Part shown: piece after piece, positions 1-9,431 of the stretch
How the letters are laid out: the number at the start of each line of letters is the position of its first letter
How positions within the stretch are numbered: position 1 is the stretch's first letter
Source of the DNA: Acetobacter okinawensis
Lineage (GTDB): Bacteria; Pseudomonadota; Alphaproteobacteria; Acetobacterales; Acetobacteraceae
Assembly (NCBI RefSeq): GCF_002153655.1
Contig: NZ_JOPJ01000007.1
Span: 30,784 to 94,783, forward strand
Length of the DNA: 64,000 nucleotides
Direction: 5' to 3'
Made by a program: the position numbers and the translations under genes
Notes under the pieces: generated by a model
What the model was told of the DNA's origin: nothing
The model's database searches: none
Seen by the model: the letters and a program-made list of their open reading frames with translations, nothing else

Positions 1-2
1 CT

Positions 3-497
3 GGCCAGACCATTGAGGTGCTGAACACGGATGCCGAAGGCCGTCTGGTTCTGGCCGATGTGCTCTGGTATGCGCGTGACCGTTTTGCCCCCCGGCTTAT
101 GGTCGACCTGGCAACCCTGACGGGGGCCATTATTGTGGGTCTTGGCCACGAATATGCGGGTCTGTTCTCCAATGATGATGCGCTGGCCGTGGGGCTGGCC
201 GATGCCGGGGCGTTTACAGGGGAAAAACTGTGGCGCATGCCCTTGGGCAAGGAATATGACGCCCTGCTGAAGTCCGATATCGCAGATATGCAGAACATCA
301 GCGGTGGTCGTGCTGGCGGTTCCATTACTGCGGCACAGTTCCTCAAGCGGTTTGTGGGTGAAACCGCATGGGCGCATCTGGACATTGCCGGGGTTGCATG
401 GGCCTCCAAGGCCAAGAACGGTCAGCCCAAAGGGGCTACCGGCTTTGGTGTGCGCCTGCTTGACCGGTTTGTGCGTAACGGGTTTGAGCAGGGCTGA
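3..497 (+). CDS. pepA: leucyl aminopeptidase (M17), 3' part
   Basis: Cytosolic metallo-aminopeptidase that removes N-terminal residues from peptides. Only the last 164 codons are in the window; the frame is open from the left edge, so the start lies outside. The M17 signature [12 protein letters not shown] (metal-binding Asp and Glu) is near the start of the fragment, followed by the DLATLTGA segment typical of the active-site domain. It is followed by a strong terminator and then by holC on the opposite strand; pepA beside holC is a common pairing in proteobacteria. The family assignment is secure; the symbol rests on the usual naming of M17 enzymes. Confidence 0.93.
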   Translation, partial: GQTIEVLNTDAEGRLVLADVLWYARDRFAPRLMVDLATLTGAIIVGLGHEYAGLFSNDDALAVGLADAGAFTGEKLWRMPLGKEYDALLKSDIADMQNISGGRAGGSITAAQFLKRFVGETAWAHLDIAGVAWASKAKNGQPKGATGFGVRLLDRFVRNGFEQG

Positions 498-514
498 CGC
501 CCGGCCAGACCTTT

Positions 515-547
515 GCCTGCCCGAACAATCGGGCAGGCATTTTTTTT
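515..547. terminator. intrinsic terminator after pepA
   Basis: A perfect 10-bp stem (GCCTGCCCGA / TCGGGCAGGC) with an ACAA loop, followed on the plus strand by ATTTTTTT. It lies 17 bases after the pepA stop and before the convergent holC stop, so it ends pepA transcripts. The A/T distribution makes plus-strand termination the main use. Confidence 0.85.
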
Positions 548-569
548 ATCCTGCTTGCTATTGCCGGGG

Positions 570-1016
570 CTAGCGGGCGCGCTTCCAGCCCCTGTCCTCC
601 TGCCGCCAGTAGGCCAGGTCGTGCCCGGCTTTGTGTGCCTGTGCCCAGCGCTCCCGCGCAGCGGCTACGGCGGTCTCATCATGCCCGTCAAACAGGTCGA
701 ATATCCGCTCAAAACGGGTGGGGTCCGTGCACTGCCTGTTCTGTGTCAGAAAAAGAAAGCGGGCCTCGTTGGGGCAATCCTCCCCGGTGCTGAGCCAGAC
801 AGGTTGCAGGTCGGGGCAGGCTATGCCCGCACTGCCATGGGGGAGCCATCTGGGCGTTGCAACCTGCCAGAGTGTTTTGTCCAGCTCTTCCAGCAAGGGT
901 TTGTCGGCACACCAGACCACGGCCTTTTGCCCACTGTCCAGCGTGCGGGTCAGCAACTGTGGCAGGGCTTCGCTCAGGCTGGTGCGGGTCAGGTGGTAAA
1001 AGCCGATCTGGGTCAT
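570..1016 (-). CDS. holC: DNA polymerase III subunit chi
   Basis: Clamp-loader accessory subunit that links the replicase to single-strand binding protein. At 148 aa it has the usual length for HolC. It starts MTQIGFYHLT, the typical beginning of the family (first strand, with a Tyr-His pair), and contains the central VVWCADKPLLEELDKTLW segment and the later FDLFDG region. It converges with pepA, the usual neighbour. Conservation of HolC is low across bacteria, so the call rests on the family-like start, size and context together. Confidence 0.88.
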   Translation of the reverse strand: MTQIGFYHLTRTSLSEALPQLLTRTLDSGQKAVVWCADKPLLEELDKTLWQVATPRWLPHGSAGIACPDLQPVWLSTGEDCPNEARFLFLTQNRQCTDPTRFERIFDLFDGHDETAVAAARERWAQAHKAGHDLAYWRQEDRGWKRAR

Positions 1017-1110
1017 ATATCAACCATAACAGTTTTGCCCTGAGGTGGAACAAAGCAGGGAGCAGGCCTGTTTTATGCTGTCTGATGGTGCAAGGACACA
1101 AGGAGTTAAA

Positions 1111-1971
1111 ATGGTCATGACCAGAACCATATCTCTGCCAGATGGAACATGCCTGCCAGCACTGGGCGTGGGCACATGGAATATGGGCGATTCCACAGTC
1201 CGTAGGGAGGAGGAGATAGCAAGTCTGCGCTACGCCGTAGAGCAGGGTGTGCAGGTGGTGGACACGGCGGAAATGTACGGCAATGGCCGCTCGGAACATC
1301 TGGTGGGGGAGGCCATAGCCCCCCTGCGCAAACAGGTTTTTCTGGTCAGCAAGGTTCTGCCCAGCAATGCATCGGCCAAGGGTGTTGCGCAGAGTTGCCG
1401 CCAGTCACTCCGGCAACTGGGAACAGACAGGCTGGACCTGTACCTGCTGCATTGGCGTGGCAACGTACCGCTGAGCGAGACGGTGGAGGCCTTCCGCACC
1501 CTCCAGCAGGAGGGGCTGATCCGCTACTGGGGAGTCTCCAACTTTGATACCGATGACATGCATGACCTTGAGCGCTGCACCCACTCCGGAGAGTGCGTGG
1601 CCAATCAGATACTCTACAGTCTGGAGCATCGGGGCGTGGAGTATGACCTGCTCCCCGCAGACAGGCAGCGCCGGGTTGTCAGCATGGCTTATTCTCCCAT
1701 TGGTCAGGGTGGTGCGCTGCTCCACAACCCGGTGCTGGGGCGGGTGGCGGCGCGGCATACGACATCACTGGGGGTGGCAACGCCTGCACAGGTGGCGCTG
1801 GCCTGGGTGTTGCGCCAGCCCAATATGCTGGCCATTCCCAAGGCGGGAACGGTTGCGCATATGCGGCTCAATCTGGCCGCGCAGGAGCTTGTGCTGAGTG
1901 CGCAGGATTTGGCGGAACTGGACGGCGCTTTTGCGCCCCCCCGGCGCAAGGAGCCACTGGCCATGATTTGA
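1111..1971 (+). CDS. aldo/keto reductase
   Basis: NADPH-dependent carbonyl reductase of the AKR superfamily, soluble, 286 aa. The catalytic tetrad is visible: Asp and Tyr in VDTAEMYGNG, Lys in FLVSKVLP and His in LYLLHWRG. The C-terminal cofactor-binding region with IPKAGTVAHM replaces the usual IPKS motif. The ATG at 1111 is chosen because AAGGAG lies 6 bases upstream; the frame stays open upstream to 1045 without a better start. The substrate cannot be told from sequence; the protein resembles the YeaE/DkgA type (methylglyoxal or 2,5-diketogluconate reduction), but this is inference. Confidence 0.88.
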   Translation: MVMTRTISLPDGTCLPALGVGTWNMGDSTVRREEEIASLRYAVEQGVQVVDTAEMYGNGRSEHLVGEAIAPLRKQVFLVSKVLPSNASAKGVAQSCRQSLRQLGTDRLDLYLLHWRGNVPLSETVEAFRTLQQEGLIRYWGVSNFDTDDMHDLERCTHSGECVANQILYSLEHRGVEYDLLPADRQRRVVSMAYSPIGQGGALLHNPVLGRVAARHTTSLGVATPAQVALAWVLRQPNMLAIPKAGTVAHMRLNLAAQELVLSAQDLAELDGAFAPPRRKEPLAMI

Positions 1972-2091
1972 CCAGCCGCACGGGCACCATGCCTGAGGGC
2001 CAGTGTATTCTGCCATTTGCGGCTGGCTGCCTGTTATGGTTCAAGCCGCGTTTTTAAGAGCCAGATTTCACACCCGCAGGTTGGGTGGACC

Positions 2092-3231
2092 TTAATGGAA
2101 GCCCCCATCCTCGGACAGGGGGCGCAGGCCCACGCGTATGCTCAGTGTCTGGGGGTGGGTGTTGCGCAGGATGGCCAGAGTGGCCTCACTCCCCGGTTTG
2201 GCCGCAGCTATGGAGCGGATCATGGCACGGGCGGTATCCACATGCTCCCCGTTCAGCATGGTAATAATGTCCCCCTTGCGCAGCCCCCCACGGGCTGCGG
2301 GACTGTCACGGTCCACCTCGGTCACTTTTGCGCCGTTATGGAGTGTGATGTCGTCCAGCGTTGCGCCCAGCCAGCCCCGGTCTATGTGCCCGGTCTGGCG
2401 CAGGGTCTGCACAATGGGGATGACAATTTCGGACGGAATGGAAAACCCCAGCCCAACGGACCCTCCGGTGGGGGAGACAATGGCGGTGTTAAGGGCCACA
2501 ACCTGCCCGGCAAGGTTAAAGGTCGGGCCGCCGGAATTGCCGGGGTTTATAGGCGCATCAAGTTGTAGAAAATCATCAAACGGGCTCGCGCCAATATCGC
2601 GCCCACGGGCGGATACAATGCCAGCCGTTACGGATGAGCCCAGACCAAACGGGTTACCTGCCGCCATGATCCAGTCGCCCACCTGCACCTGTCTGCTATC
2701 CCCCCATTCCACATAGGGCAGGGGCTGGGGGCTGATGATCTTGATAACCGCAATATCGGTCAGCGGGTCCATGCCCACCAGTGTTGCGGTAAACTCCTTC
2801 CCGCTGGCAAGGGATACGGTAATGGTGTCCGCGTCTTCCACGACATGACCATTGGTTACAATAACGCCGCCGGGGTCGATTAAAAAACCCGACCCGGCCT
2901 CCAGCAGTTCATCCCCATGGTGGCGCATGCGCTCGCGGTAGCGCCGTTCCAGCGGTGTGCCTTTGACCGAGGATGGCAGCCTGTGGTGGCTGTCGGCGGC
3001 AGAATCATCGCGCGTTACGGCAATATTGACCACGGCGGGAACAACCTTGCGCACAAGTGGGGCAAAGCTGACTGGACCGGTAGTTACAAGGGGCGCTGCC
3101 GGGGTGGAGGGTGTATCGGCCCATGCAGCGTTTGCGCCGTGGAGCGGCGCACAGCACAGGTAGGCCAGTGCCATGGAGGGCAGGCCTTGTAGCAATCTGT
3201 TCATCAAATGTGGTGCCATGGAGCCAAGCAT
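2092..3231 (-). CDS. periplasmic DegP/HtrA-like serine protease
   Basis: Trypsin-fold S1C protease for quality control of periplasmic proteins. The triad is complete: His in TNGHVVEDAD, Asp in DPLTDIAVIK and Ser in NPGNSGGPTFN. One C-terminal PDZ domain follows (around GWLGATLDD to LRNTHPQT), so it is DegS/HtrA-like in layout and shorter than two-PDZ DegP. An N-terminal hydrophobic stretch ending near HGANAAWA looks like a signal peptide. The frame is open further upstream, to 3351. The ATG at 3231 is taken; ATGs at 3219 and 3204 are equally possible because none has a clear ribosome binding site. Confidence 0.9.
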   Translation of the reverse strand: MLGSMAPHLMNRLLQGLPSMALAYLCCAPLHGANAAWADTPSTPAAPLVTTGPVSFAPLVRKVVPAVVNIAVTRDDSAADSHHRLPSSVKGTPLERRYRERMRHHGDELLEAGSGFLIDPGGVIVTNGHVVEDADTITVSLASGKEFTATLVGMDPLTDIAVIKIISPQPLPYVEWGDSRQVQVGDWIMAAGNPFGLGSSVTAGIVSARGRDIGASPFDDFLQLDAPINPGNSGGPTFNLAGQVVALNTAIVSPTGGSVGLGFSIPSEIVIPIVQTLRQTGHIDRGWLGATLDDITLHNGAKVTEVDRDSPAARGGLRKGDIITMLNGEHVDTARAMIRSIAAAKPGSEATLAILRNTHPQTLSIRVGLRPLSEDGGFH

Positions 3232-3390
3232 ATAAACTTTAGGCCATGTTTGGCGGGCTTGTGCAACCTTGTGCTGTGCCGGGGTGTGTTCTGGCGTGGG
3301 TAAAACCCTGTGGGAGGTCGCGCAACATGGGCAGGGCCACTGGGCAGGCAAGAGCCCGCCCGTGGTGTGGGGGGAGTACGGCTGGCCCGC

Positions 3391-5973
3391 CTAGCCCGGG
3401 CGCGGGCGTGGCTTGGCGGGGGCAAGGGCGGGGTTTTCCGGCCAGTCATGGCGGGGGTAGCGGCCGCGCATGTCCCGCCGCATGTCTGCCCAGCCCCCCT
3501 GCCAGAACCCGCCCAAATCTGCCGTAATGGCCTGTGGCCGCCCGGCGGGGGACAGGAGCGCCAGCCGTAGCGGCACCTGCCCACCCGCCAGTAACGGCGT
3601 GCGCTCCGTGCCATAAAACACCTGCGCGCGGGCAGAGGCTACGGGCACGGGTTGTGTATAATCCACCTCCGCGCGGCCACCGGGGAAGGGGAGATGGGTC
3701 GGCAGTTGGCTCTCCAGCCACTGGCATTGGGCGTAGGTCAGCAGGTTGCGTAAAAGGGCATGGCAGTCCAGAGCCTTGAGGGTGGCAACAGAGGTGCAGC
3801 CTGCCATGTAGGGGGCCAGCCACTCGTCCACACGCGCAGCCAGCGCGGGGGAGGAAAAATCGGGCCATGCCTGTGTCTCTTCCACTGCGCCGGTATGGGG
3901 TGCGGTGGGGGCGGATATGCTGCGGGCCAGTGCAACGCGGGCCTGCAACTGCTTTACGGCGTCTGTCCAGTTCAGGGCGGTTTCCATCGCATCGCGCGCA
4001 TGGAGCAAAAGGAGGGATGCCGCTTCCTCTGGTTTGACCTTTTCGGTCCGGTCCTTGAGCACAAGGCAGCCAATGCGTGTGCGCCTGCGTGCAAGAATAT
4101 TGCCCGATACAGGGTCTAGCGTGGTTTCCACCTGCTCATGTGTGCGTGCCAGCAGGGTGGGGGGCAGGTCGTTCAGGTCCAGCGGGGCAGCCAGCCGGAT
4201 TTCGGCTGCTGTGCGCAGGTGCAGCCCGGCTACGGCCAGCAGGCGGTGGGGGGCGAGTGTGTCATCTCGTTTCAGGCGTGCGTTGCTGCCGTTAGCCAGC
4301 CGGTAACTGCCCGGCTCGCCCCGGCACAGGGCAATACGGTCGGGAAAGCCAGCCGCCAGCAGGGCCGCAGCATTCCCCTGTGCACGCAGGTGCTGGGGAA
4401 CATTCAGCCGGGCACGAAAGCGCTTGGCAGCCAGTCTTATGCGGCTGAGTGCGGCCCGGTCTGCATCGGGGTGGTCCTCTCCCGCGATCAGGTCCAGCCT
4501 TAGCCCGATATCGGCAGGGGGCGTTACAGGGGGGCGGCCCTGTGCGCTGTGGCGTGGCCGCAGGGGGTCGCGCTCTTCCAGCAGGGCGGCCATGTCTGCG
4601 GCCAGTGCGGCTTCCTCCGCTGTGCGCGCGGCCAGTAACATGGCGGCAAGGCGCGGGTGTGTGCCAAGCTGGGCCATCTGTTTGCCAAGCGGGGTAATGT
4701 CTCCCGCGCCGTCAAGCGCTCCAAGGTGTTCGAGCAGTTCCCGCGCTGCGGCCAGTGCGCTGCCGGGGGGCTGGTCTGGCAGGGGCAGGGGGTCGGTGCT
4801 CCCCACAGTGTCGGCCCACAGGGCTGTAGCCAGAACGTAATCCGCCAGATCAGCCTCTAAAATTTCGGGGCGGTCATGCTGGGGCATGGCGCGTTGCGTG
4901 TTCGCACTCCACAGGCAGTAGGCCGTTCCCGGAGCCTCGCGCCCGGCACGGCCTGCGCGCTGGCGTGCTGCTGCCTTGGAAATGCGTAGCGTATCCAACC
5001 GCGAAAGCCCGGCTCCGGCATCAAACCGGGGGGCGCGGCGGTACCCGCAGTCCACGACCACACGTACCCCCGGTACGGTGAGCGATGTTTCCGCAATGGA
5101 GGTGGCCAGAATAACCCGCCGCTCGCCAGCGTCTGCCGGGCGGAGCACGCGGGCCTGTTCTGCCGGGTGCAACTCGCCATGCAAAGGCAGGACCGTGGCC
5201 GCTATCCCGTCCAGCAACTGGGCGGTGCGCCTGATTTCACCCGTGCCGGGTAAAAAGGCCAGAATGTCGCCCTGTGTTTCTGCCAGTGCGAGCCGAATAC
5301 CCGTAGCGGTAGCTGGCGCAATGTCACGCAGGGTGGGGATGTCTTTTTTGGCGTGGTGCACCTCCAGCGCAAACATGCGGCCCTCGCTGGTCAGGACGGG
5401 TGCGTTCATCAGGCTGGCCAGCCGCTCGGTCTCGGCTGTGGCAGACATGGCGACAAGCCGCAGGTCCGGCCGCAGGGTGCGTTGTAGGTCCAGACAGAAG
5501 GCAAGAGCCAGATCGGCCTCAAGCGAGCGCTCGTGAACCTCGTCCAGAATAACGCAGGCCACGTCCTCCAGCATGGGGTCTCCCAGCAGGCGGCGCAGGA
5601 ACAGCCCTTCTGTCAGCACCTCTATGCGTGTCCGGGCCGATACGGCGCTGTCTATACGTGTGCGGTAGCCTGCAAACCCGCCAACCTCCTCCCCCATAAG
5701 GGCTGCAATGCGCTGCGCGGCAGCCCGGGCAGCCAGCCTGCGGGGTTCGAGCATAATAATCCGCCCGCTCTCCCCCCGCCACGCGCAGGCTGCAAGAACG
5801 GGAGGGATGGAGGTGGTTTTGCCTGCCCCCGGCGGGGCGACAACTATGGCGCTGGCCGGGCGCTGGGGCGTTGGGTCCGCGGCCAGAAGAGCGCGCAGTT
5901 GTGGCAGAATGTCTTTGACCGGCAGGCCATCGGCAATCTGGTCAGGGTCGGTGGGATTGGGCAGGGGCGTCAT
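3391..5973 (-). CDS. hrpB: ATP-dependent helicase HrpB
   Basis: DEAH-box-like RNA helicase of unknown cellular target, 860 aa, close to the family norm. Walker A is APPGAGKTTSIPP, motif II is DEVHERS, motif III is SATAE, and the QRAGRAGR motif VI is present. The C-terminal half carries the HrpB-specific domain. The ATG at 5973 is preceded by AAAGGCGG at the right distance; the frame remains open to 6027, but those codons lack a binding site. It is a lone gene between two minus-strand neighbours. Confidence 0.92.
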   Translation of the reverse strand: MTPLPNPTDPDQIADGLPVKDILPQLRALLAADPTPQRPASAIVVAPPGAGKTTSIPPVLAACAWRGESGRIIMLEPRRLAARAAAQRIAALMGEEVGGFAGYRTRIDSAVSARTRIEVLTEGLFLRRLLGDPMLEDVACVILDEVHERSLEADLALAFCLDLQRTLRPDLRLVAMSATAETERLASLMNAPVLTSEGRMFALEVHHAKKDIPTLRDIAPATATGIRLALAETQGDILAFLPGTGEIRRTAQLLDGIAATVLPLHGELHPAEQARVLRPADAGERRVILATSIAETSLTVPGVRVVVDCGYRRAPRFDAGAGLSRLDTLRISKAAARQRAGRAGREAPGTAYCLWSANTQRAMPQHDRPEILEADLADYVLATALWADTVGSTDPLPLPDQPPGSALAAARELLEHLGALDGAGDITPLGKQMAQLGTHPRLAAMLLAARTAEEAALAADMAALLEERDPLRPRHSAQGRPPVTPPADIGLRLDLIAGEDHPDADRAALSRIRLAAKRFRARLNVPQHLRAQGNAAALLAAGFPDRIALCRGEPGSYRLANGSNARLKRDDTLAPHRLLAVAGLHLRTAAEIRLAAPLDLNDLPPTLLARTHEQVETTLDPVSGNILARRRTRIGCLVLKDRTEKVKPEEAASLLLLHARDAMETALNWTDAVKQLQARVALARSISAPTAPHTGAVEETQAWPDFSSPALAARVDEWLAPYMAGCTSVATLKALDCHALLRNLLTYAQCQWLESQLPTHLPFPGGRAEVDYTQPVPVASARAQVFYGTERTPLLAGGQVPLRLALLSPAGRPQAITADLGGFWQGGWADMRRDMRGRYPRHDWPENPALAPAKPRPRPG

Positions 5974-6066
5974 ACCGCCTTTTATGGCGCTGCGGTGGGC
6001 ACGCTGCAATGCCTGAGCCCGCCTCACATGCCCAGTGTCTGGGCCGGAGGCGGGGTAAAACGGGAG

Positions 6067-6981
6067 TTAGTGCGCTGTTTTTGTGCTGGAGGGGAGGGTG
6101 AGAAAACCAGCTTTGGGGGAGAGGGTCTTCTTGGCTGGTGCCTGCGTGGCACCATCGTCCATTCCGGCGGGGAAGATGGCACTGGGTTCACTGTCTTGCG
6201 CAGTGGGTGCGGCGGTCGGTGCGTTGGTGCTGGACGCTTCCGTGCTGGCAGGGTCCACAGTGGTTGCGGCTGTTGTTCCTGCGCTGCTGGCAGCAGTGGT
6301 GCCGGAGGGGGCGCTCAGGCCGCTTGCATCCGATGTTGTGGCCGCGGCTGGCTGGGCATCGGGCGTGCCAGTCAGGGACTGGGTCTGGATGGCGTTGTTC
6401 ATGGGGGTGCCACCAGCATCCACCAGCCATTTGTTCAGGGAATGACGGACCTGATACTCGAACTCGACATTGATGGTCTGCATCATGTCTTTTGTAATTT
6501 CGTACAGATTGGCCGGGCTTTCCACATCCTGCGACGGGTCAGGGTGTAGGGTCTGGGTTGCCTGGGCTGATGCCGTGGCCACGCGTTTGCCCTCGGGGTT
6601 GAGCAGGTCCAGATGAATGTCCATCTGTCCGTCCAGCGTGCCGCCGGGCTGGTGGAGGATAAACGCCCGGTCAATAACAAAATGGGCTGTGGTTGCTGCT
6701 GCGGTGTTCCCTACCGCGACCAGCCTGTCCGATGCCATCTGCCGCAGGGTGTGGTCTGGCGGGGAGGGGGATTTGTAGCCAATATCGCCCGGTTCGGGGT
6801 TGGTTACGGAATTGTCCACAATATCCAGCGTTGCGACATTGAGGTGGATTTTGCCCAGATAGTCATAGTTCAGCGGGGCAAACTGGGTTGGCTGTGGCTG
6901 CCCCGCGCACCCTGCAAGGGCTACGGGCAGAACAAGGGCCGTGACCAGATGGGAGAGACGCATACGGGGGAACAGCATCAT
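6067..6981 (-). CDS. predicted lipoprotein, unknown function
   Basis: 304-aa protein with a lipoprotein signal: a basic start, a hydrophobic run and the lipobox VALAGC, which predicts acylation of Cys near residue 25 and membrane anchoring. The middle has an alpha/beta pattern (KIHLNVATLDIVDN, then HFVIDRAFIL) and the end is a low-complexity Ala/Thr/Ser/Pro tail of about 100 residues. AAGAGG lies 8 bases before the ATG at 6981; the following ATG at 6978 could also be used. I do not recognise the family and assign no function. Similar proteins in acetic acid bacteria would be expected next to hslO. Confidence 0.8.
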   Translation of the reverse strand: MMLFPRMRLSHLVTALVLPVALAGCAGQPQPTQFAPLNYDYLGKIHLNVATLDIVDNSVTNPEPGDIGYKSPSPPDHTLRQMASDRLVAVGNTAAATTAHFVIDRAFILHQPGGTLDGQMDIHLDLLNPEGKRVATASAQATQTLHPDPSQDVESPANLYEITKDMMQTINVEFEYQVRHSLNKWLVDAGGTPMNNAIQTQSLTGTPDAQPAAATTSDASGLSAPSGTTAASSAGTTAATTVDPASTEASSTNAPTAAPTAQDSEPSAIFPAGMDDGATQAPAKKTLSPKAGFLTLPSSTKTAH

Positions 6982-7107
6982 GGCACAACCTCTTTGCAGC
7001 CGACTTGTAACGATCCAGCACAGCGCCCTGTGCAGGGGGTATTTTATGGCCCCGCCAATCTGCTCCGGAGCAGGTGGGGCGTCAACCATGTGGCAGGCAG
7101 GAGCGCC

Positions 7108-8076
7108 TCAGCCCATGGCCGAGGCAATATCCTTGCGCGGGAAATGAAAGTCCTTGTTACAGAACTCGCATGTCATGACGATTGTGTCATTGTTCACGCA
7201 CATGTGGTCCAGATCATCCTCGGGGAAGCGTTGGAGCACGTCCACCAGCCGTGCGCGTGAGCAGCGGCAGCCAAAGGCCAGTGCGCGGGACTGGCTGACA
7301 TGGAGGTCTTCCTCGTGGAACAGGCGGTGCAGCAACTGGGGGGCTGGCAGGTTGTCATCGAGCAGTTCGGCTACGGTGAGCGTGGTGGCCAGAATGGTTG
7401 CGGTTTCCCATGTGCTGTCATCATGTGCTGCGCCGTCGGGGGTGCTCAGTTCTGTATCAGCCAGTCCGCCTGCCCCGGCAATGCGTTCAAGCACCAGCGC
7501 TCCGGAGCGCCAGCCCGCATCGGTCAGGGTACAGGCCAGCATAATCCAGCAGGCATGCTGCTCGCTGGTGGCAAAGTAATGTGTGGCCATGGCGGACAGG
7601 TCATCGCCTGCAATTTCCACAATGCCCTGATGGCGCTCCATGTCCGCCCCTTGATCAACGGTCAGGGCAAGGTAGCCATTCCCCAGCAGTTCGCGGTCGG
7701 TGGGGGCGGGGTTGCTGGCCAGCAGGCTGTCCAGTGCTGCATCGTCCTTGCGGGCATAAAAGCGCAGAGCACCATCATGCGTGCAGTCTGCCACCAGCAT
7801 GGAAACGGGGCCGTCCCCCTTGATTTGCAGGGAGAAGGAGCCCTGAAATTTAAGGGCTGAGGCCAAAGCCGCAACAAGGGCGAGCGCCTTGCCTGCAAGG
7901 GCTGTGACCTGTGCCGGGTTGTCATGGCGGGTGAGCATGGCGTCCGCCAGTATGCCTGTGCGGATCAGCCGCCCGCGCACGGGACGCCCTGCCAGATAGA
8001 AGGGCGTTACACCGCCCGGAACCACCAGACCGGGCACATCGGGGCGGTCACGGTCGAGAAAAGCCGGTTTTTCCAT
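7108..8076 (-). CDS. hslO: Hsp33 redox-regulated chaperone
   Basis: Cytosolic holdase activated by oxidation of its zinc-binding cysteines. The 322-aa protein has the C-terminal redox switch: a CRCS pair and, 30 or so residues later, CEFC, the four Zn ligands. The N-terminal substrate-binding fold with RPVRGRLIRTG and the GDGPVSMLVADC stretch is typical. It lies downstream of argD-argF and one small gene on the same strand; argD-argF-hslO is a well-known alphaproteobacterial order. A hypochlorite or heat-oxidation response role is inferred from the family. Confidence 0.95.
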   Translation of the reverse strand: MEKPAFLDRDRPDVPGLVVPGGVTPFYLAGRPVRGRLIRTGILADAMLTRHDNPAQVTALAGKALALVAALASALKFQGSFSLQIKGDGPVSMLVADCTHDGALRFYARKDDAALDSLLASNPAPTDRELLGNGYLALTVDQGADMERHQGIVEIAGDDLSAMATHYFATSEQHACWIMLACTLTDAGWRSGALVLERIAGAGGLADTELSTPDGAAHDDSTWETATILATTLTVAELLDDNLPAPQLLHRLFHEEDLHVSQSRALAFGCRCSRARLVDVLQRFPEDDLDHMCVNNDTIVMTCEFCNKDFHFPRKDIASAMG

Positions 8077-8110
8077 AAAAACGTTCTATCCTGCCAAAAA
8101 CAAAATCAGG

Positions 8111-8428
8111 TCAGACCTGAGCGGAAATATCCAGCTCAAGCTTTTCAAGCTGCTGCTCAAGGGTGCGCGCTGCGGCGGGGGCAAGGCCCAGAGTGTCTGT
8201 CAGGGCGCGGAGCAGGCCCTTACGGCAGGCATCGTGCTCCATGTCCAGATCTTCCGCACGACCACACCCGGCCAGACAGTCCAGATAAGAGGCGCGCAGC
8301 GGTGCCAGCTTCTCGCGCTCAATGGGGAGTGTCGCCAGAATATCATCCAGTGCGGGTTCCACCCAGCCGGGAACCGACGGGGTTTCTTCCGTAGTGGTGG
8401 GGGTGGCGCCTTTTTGCACGTTTGTCAT
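8111..8428 (-). CDS. small conserved-looking protein between argF and hslO
   Basis: 105-aa soluble protein, not recognised. It begins 4 bases after the argF stop, so it is very probably co-transcribed with argD-argF. The first 20 residues are Thr/Pro-rich; the rest is predicted helical, with two Cys in DCLAGCG and another in HDAC. It ends with a Leu/Glu-rich helix (LEQQLEKLELD). Position inside a conserved operon and codon use like that of the neighbours argue that it is real. The clustered Cys residues might bind metal, but this is only a guess. Confidence 0.7.
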   Translation of the reverse strand: MTNVQKGATPTTTEETPSVPGWVEPALDDILATLPIEREKLAPLRASYLDCLAGCGRAEDLDMEHDACRKGLLRALTDTLGLAPAAARTLEQQLEKLELDISAQV

Positions 8429-8432
8429 TGGC

Positions 8433-9431
8433 TTATTCCTTGCCAAAGGAGGTCCAGTTCGTCCCTCCCATTGTCCATGCCAGAATACCCTTTTGGGCGT
8501 GCAGGCGGTTTTCGGCTTCGTCAAACACAACGGAATGGGGGCCTTCAAACACATCCTGCGTGACTTCCTCCCCAATATGGGCAGGCAGGCAGTGCATGAA
8601 CAGGGCATCGGGGGCGGCAAGGGCCATAAGCCCTGCATCCACACGGTAAGGCTCAAGCCGTGCCATGCGCGATGCAGCCTCCTCGTGTGAGTCGGACATG
8701 CTGACCCATGTGTCGGTAACAATGCAGTCTGCTTTTTCTACGGCTGCGCGGGGGTCTTCCATCCACTCCACATTGCCGCCTTCCTGCTTTGCCCAGTCGA
8801 GCACGTCCTGCGGGGGTTTCATTTTTGCAGGTGTTGCCGCCCGGAGGGTAAAGCCAAAGCGCACTGCCCCTTCAATGAGCGAGACCAGCACGTTGTTGCC
8901 GTCCCCCGTCCATGCAAAGGTGCGGCCACGCACGGGGCCGCGGTGCTCCTCAAAGGTCATGATATCGGCCAGAATCTGCACGGGGTGGGAGTGCGGGGTC
9001 AGGCCGTTGATAACCGGGCTTGTGCTCCAGCGTGCGAGTTCATGCAGGTTTGTGGTGTTGCCTGTGCGCAGCACAATAGCGTCCACAAAGCGTGAGAGCA
9101 CACGTGCCGTATCGGCCAGAGTTTCCCCCCGTCCGATCTGCATGTCCTGCGGGCTGAGCACCACGGCATCGCCCCCAAGCTGGCGCATGCCCACTTCAAA
9201 GGAGACGCGTGTGCGCGTGGAGGGCTTGGACAGAATAAGCCCAAGCTGCCGCCCGGCCAGAGGCTGGCGTGGGTGTAGCGGAAAGCGGCGGTTCTGCTGC
9301 ATCCGCTTCATGCTGCTGGCAACGTCCAGAATCTGCCGCAGGGTTGCCCCGTCCAGGTCCCGGAGGTCAAGAAAATGGCGAAGACCCGTCTGCACCGGTG
9401 TTATGGATGAGGTGGAAAGGGCAGCACTCAT
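8433..9431 (-). CDS. argF: ornithine carbamoyltransferase
   Basis: Makes citrulline from ornithine and carbamoyl phosphate in arginine synthesis. The 332-aa protein has the carbamoyl-phosphate motif SKPSTRTRVSFE, the HPVQ(I/A)LAD motif, and FMHCLPA with the catalytic Cys that marks OTCases rather than ATCases. The ornithine-binding loop is around DTWVSMSD. Its ATG overlaps the argD stop by 4 bases (ATGA), so the two are translationally coupled. Confidence 0.96.
   Translation of the reverse strand: MSAALSTSSITPVQTGLRHFLDLRDLDGATLRQILDVASSMKRMQQNRRFPLHPRQPLAGRQLGLILSKPSTRTRVSFEVGMRQLGGDAVVLSPQDMQIGRGETLADTARVLSRFVDAIVLRTGNTTNLHELARWSTSPVINGLTPHSHPVQILADIMTFEEHRGPVRGRTFAWTGDGNNVLVSLIEGAVRFGFTLRAATPAKMKPPQDVLDWAKQEGGNVEWMEDPRAAVEKADCIVTDTWVSMSDSHEEAASRMARLEPYRVDAGLMALAAPDALFMHCLPAHIGEEVTQDVFEGPHSVVFDEAENRLHAQKGILAWTMGGTNWTSFGKE

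Noticed and set aside
1972..2026. Inverted repeat CCAGCCGCA ... TGCGGCTGG as a terminator between the convergent AKR and protease genes
   Set aside because: The loop is 37 bases and no U-run follows on either strand, so I do not call it a terminator.
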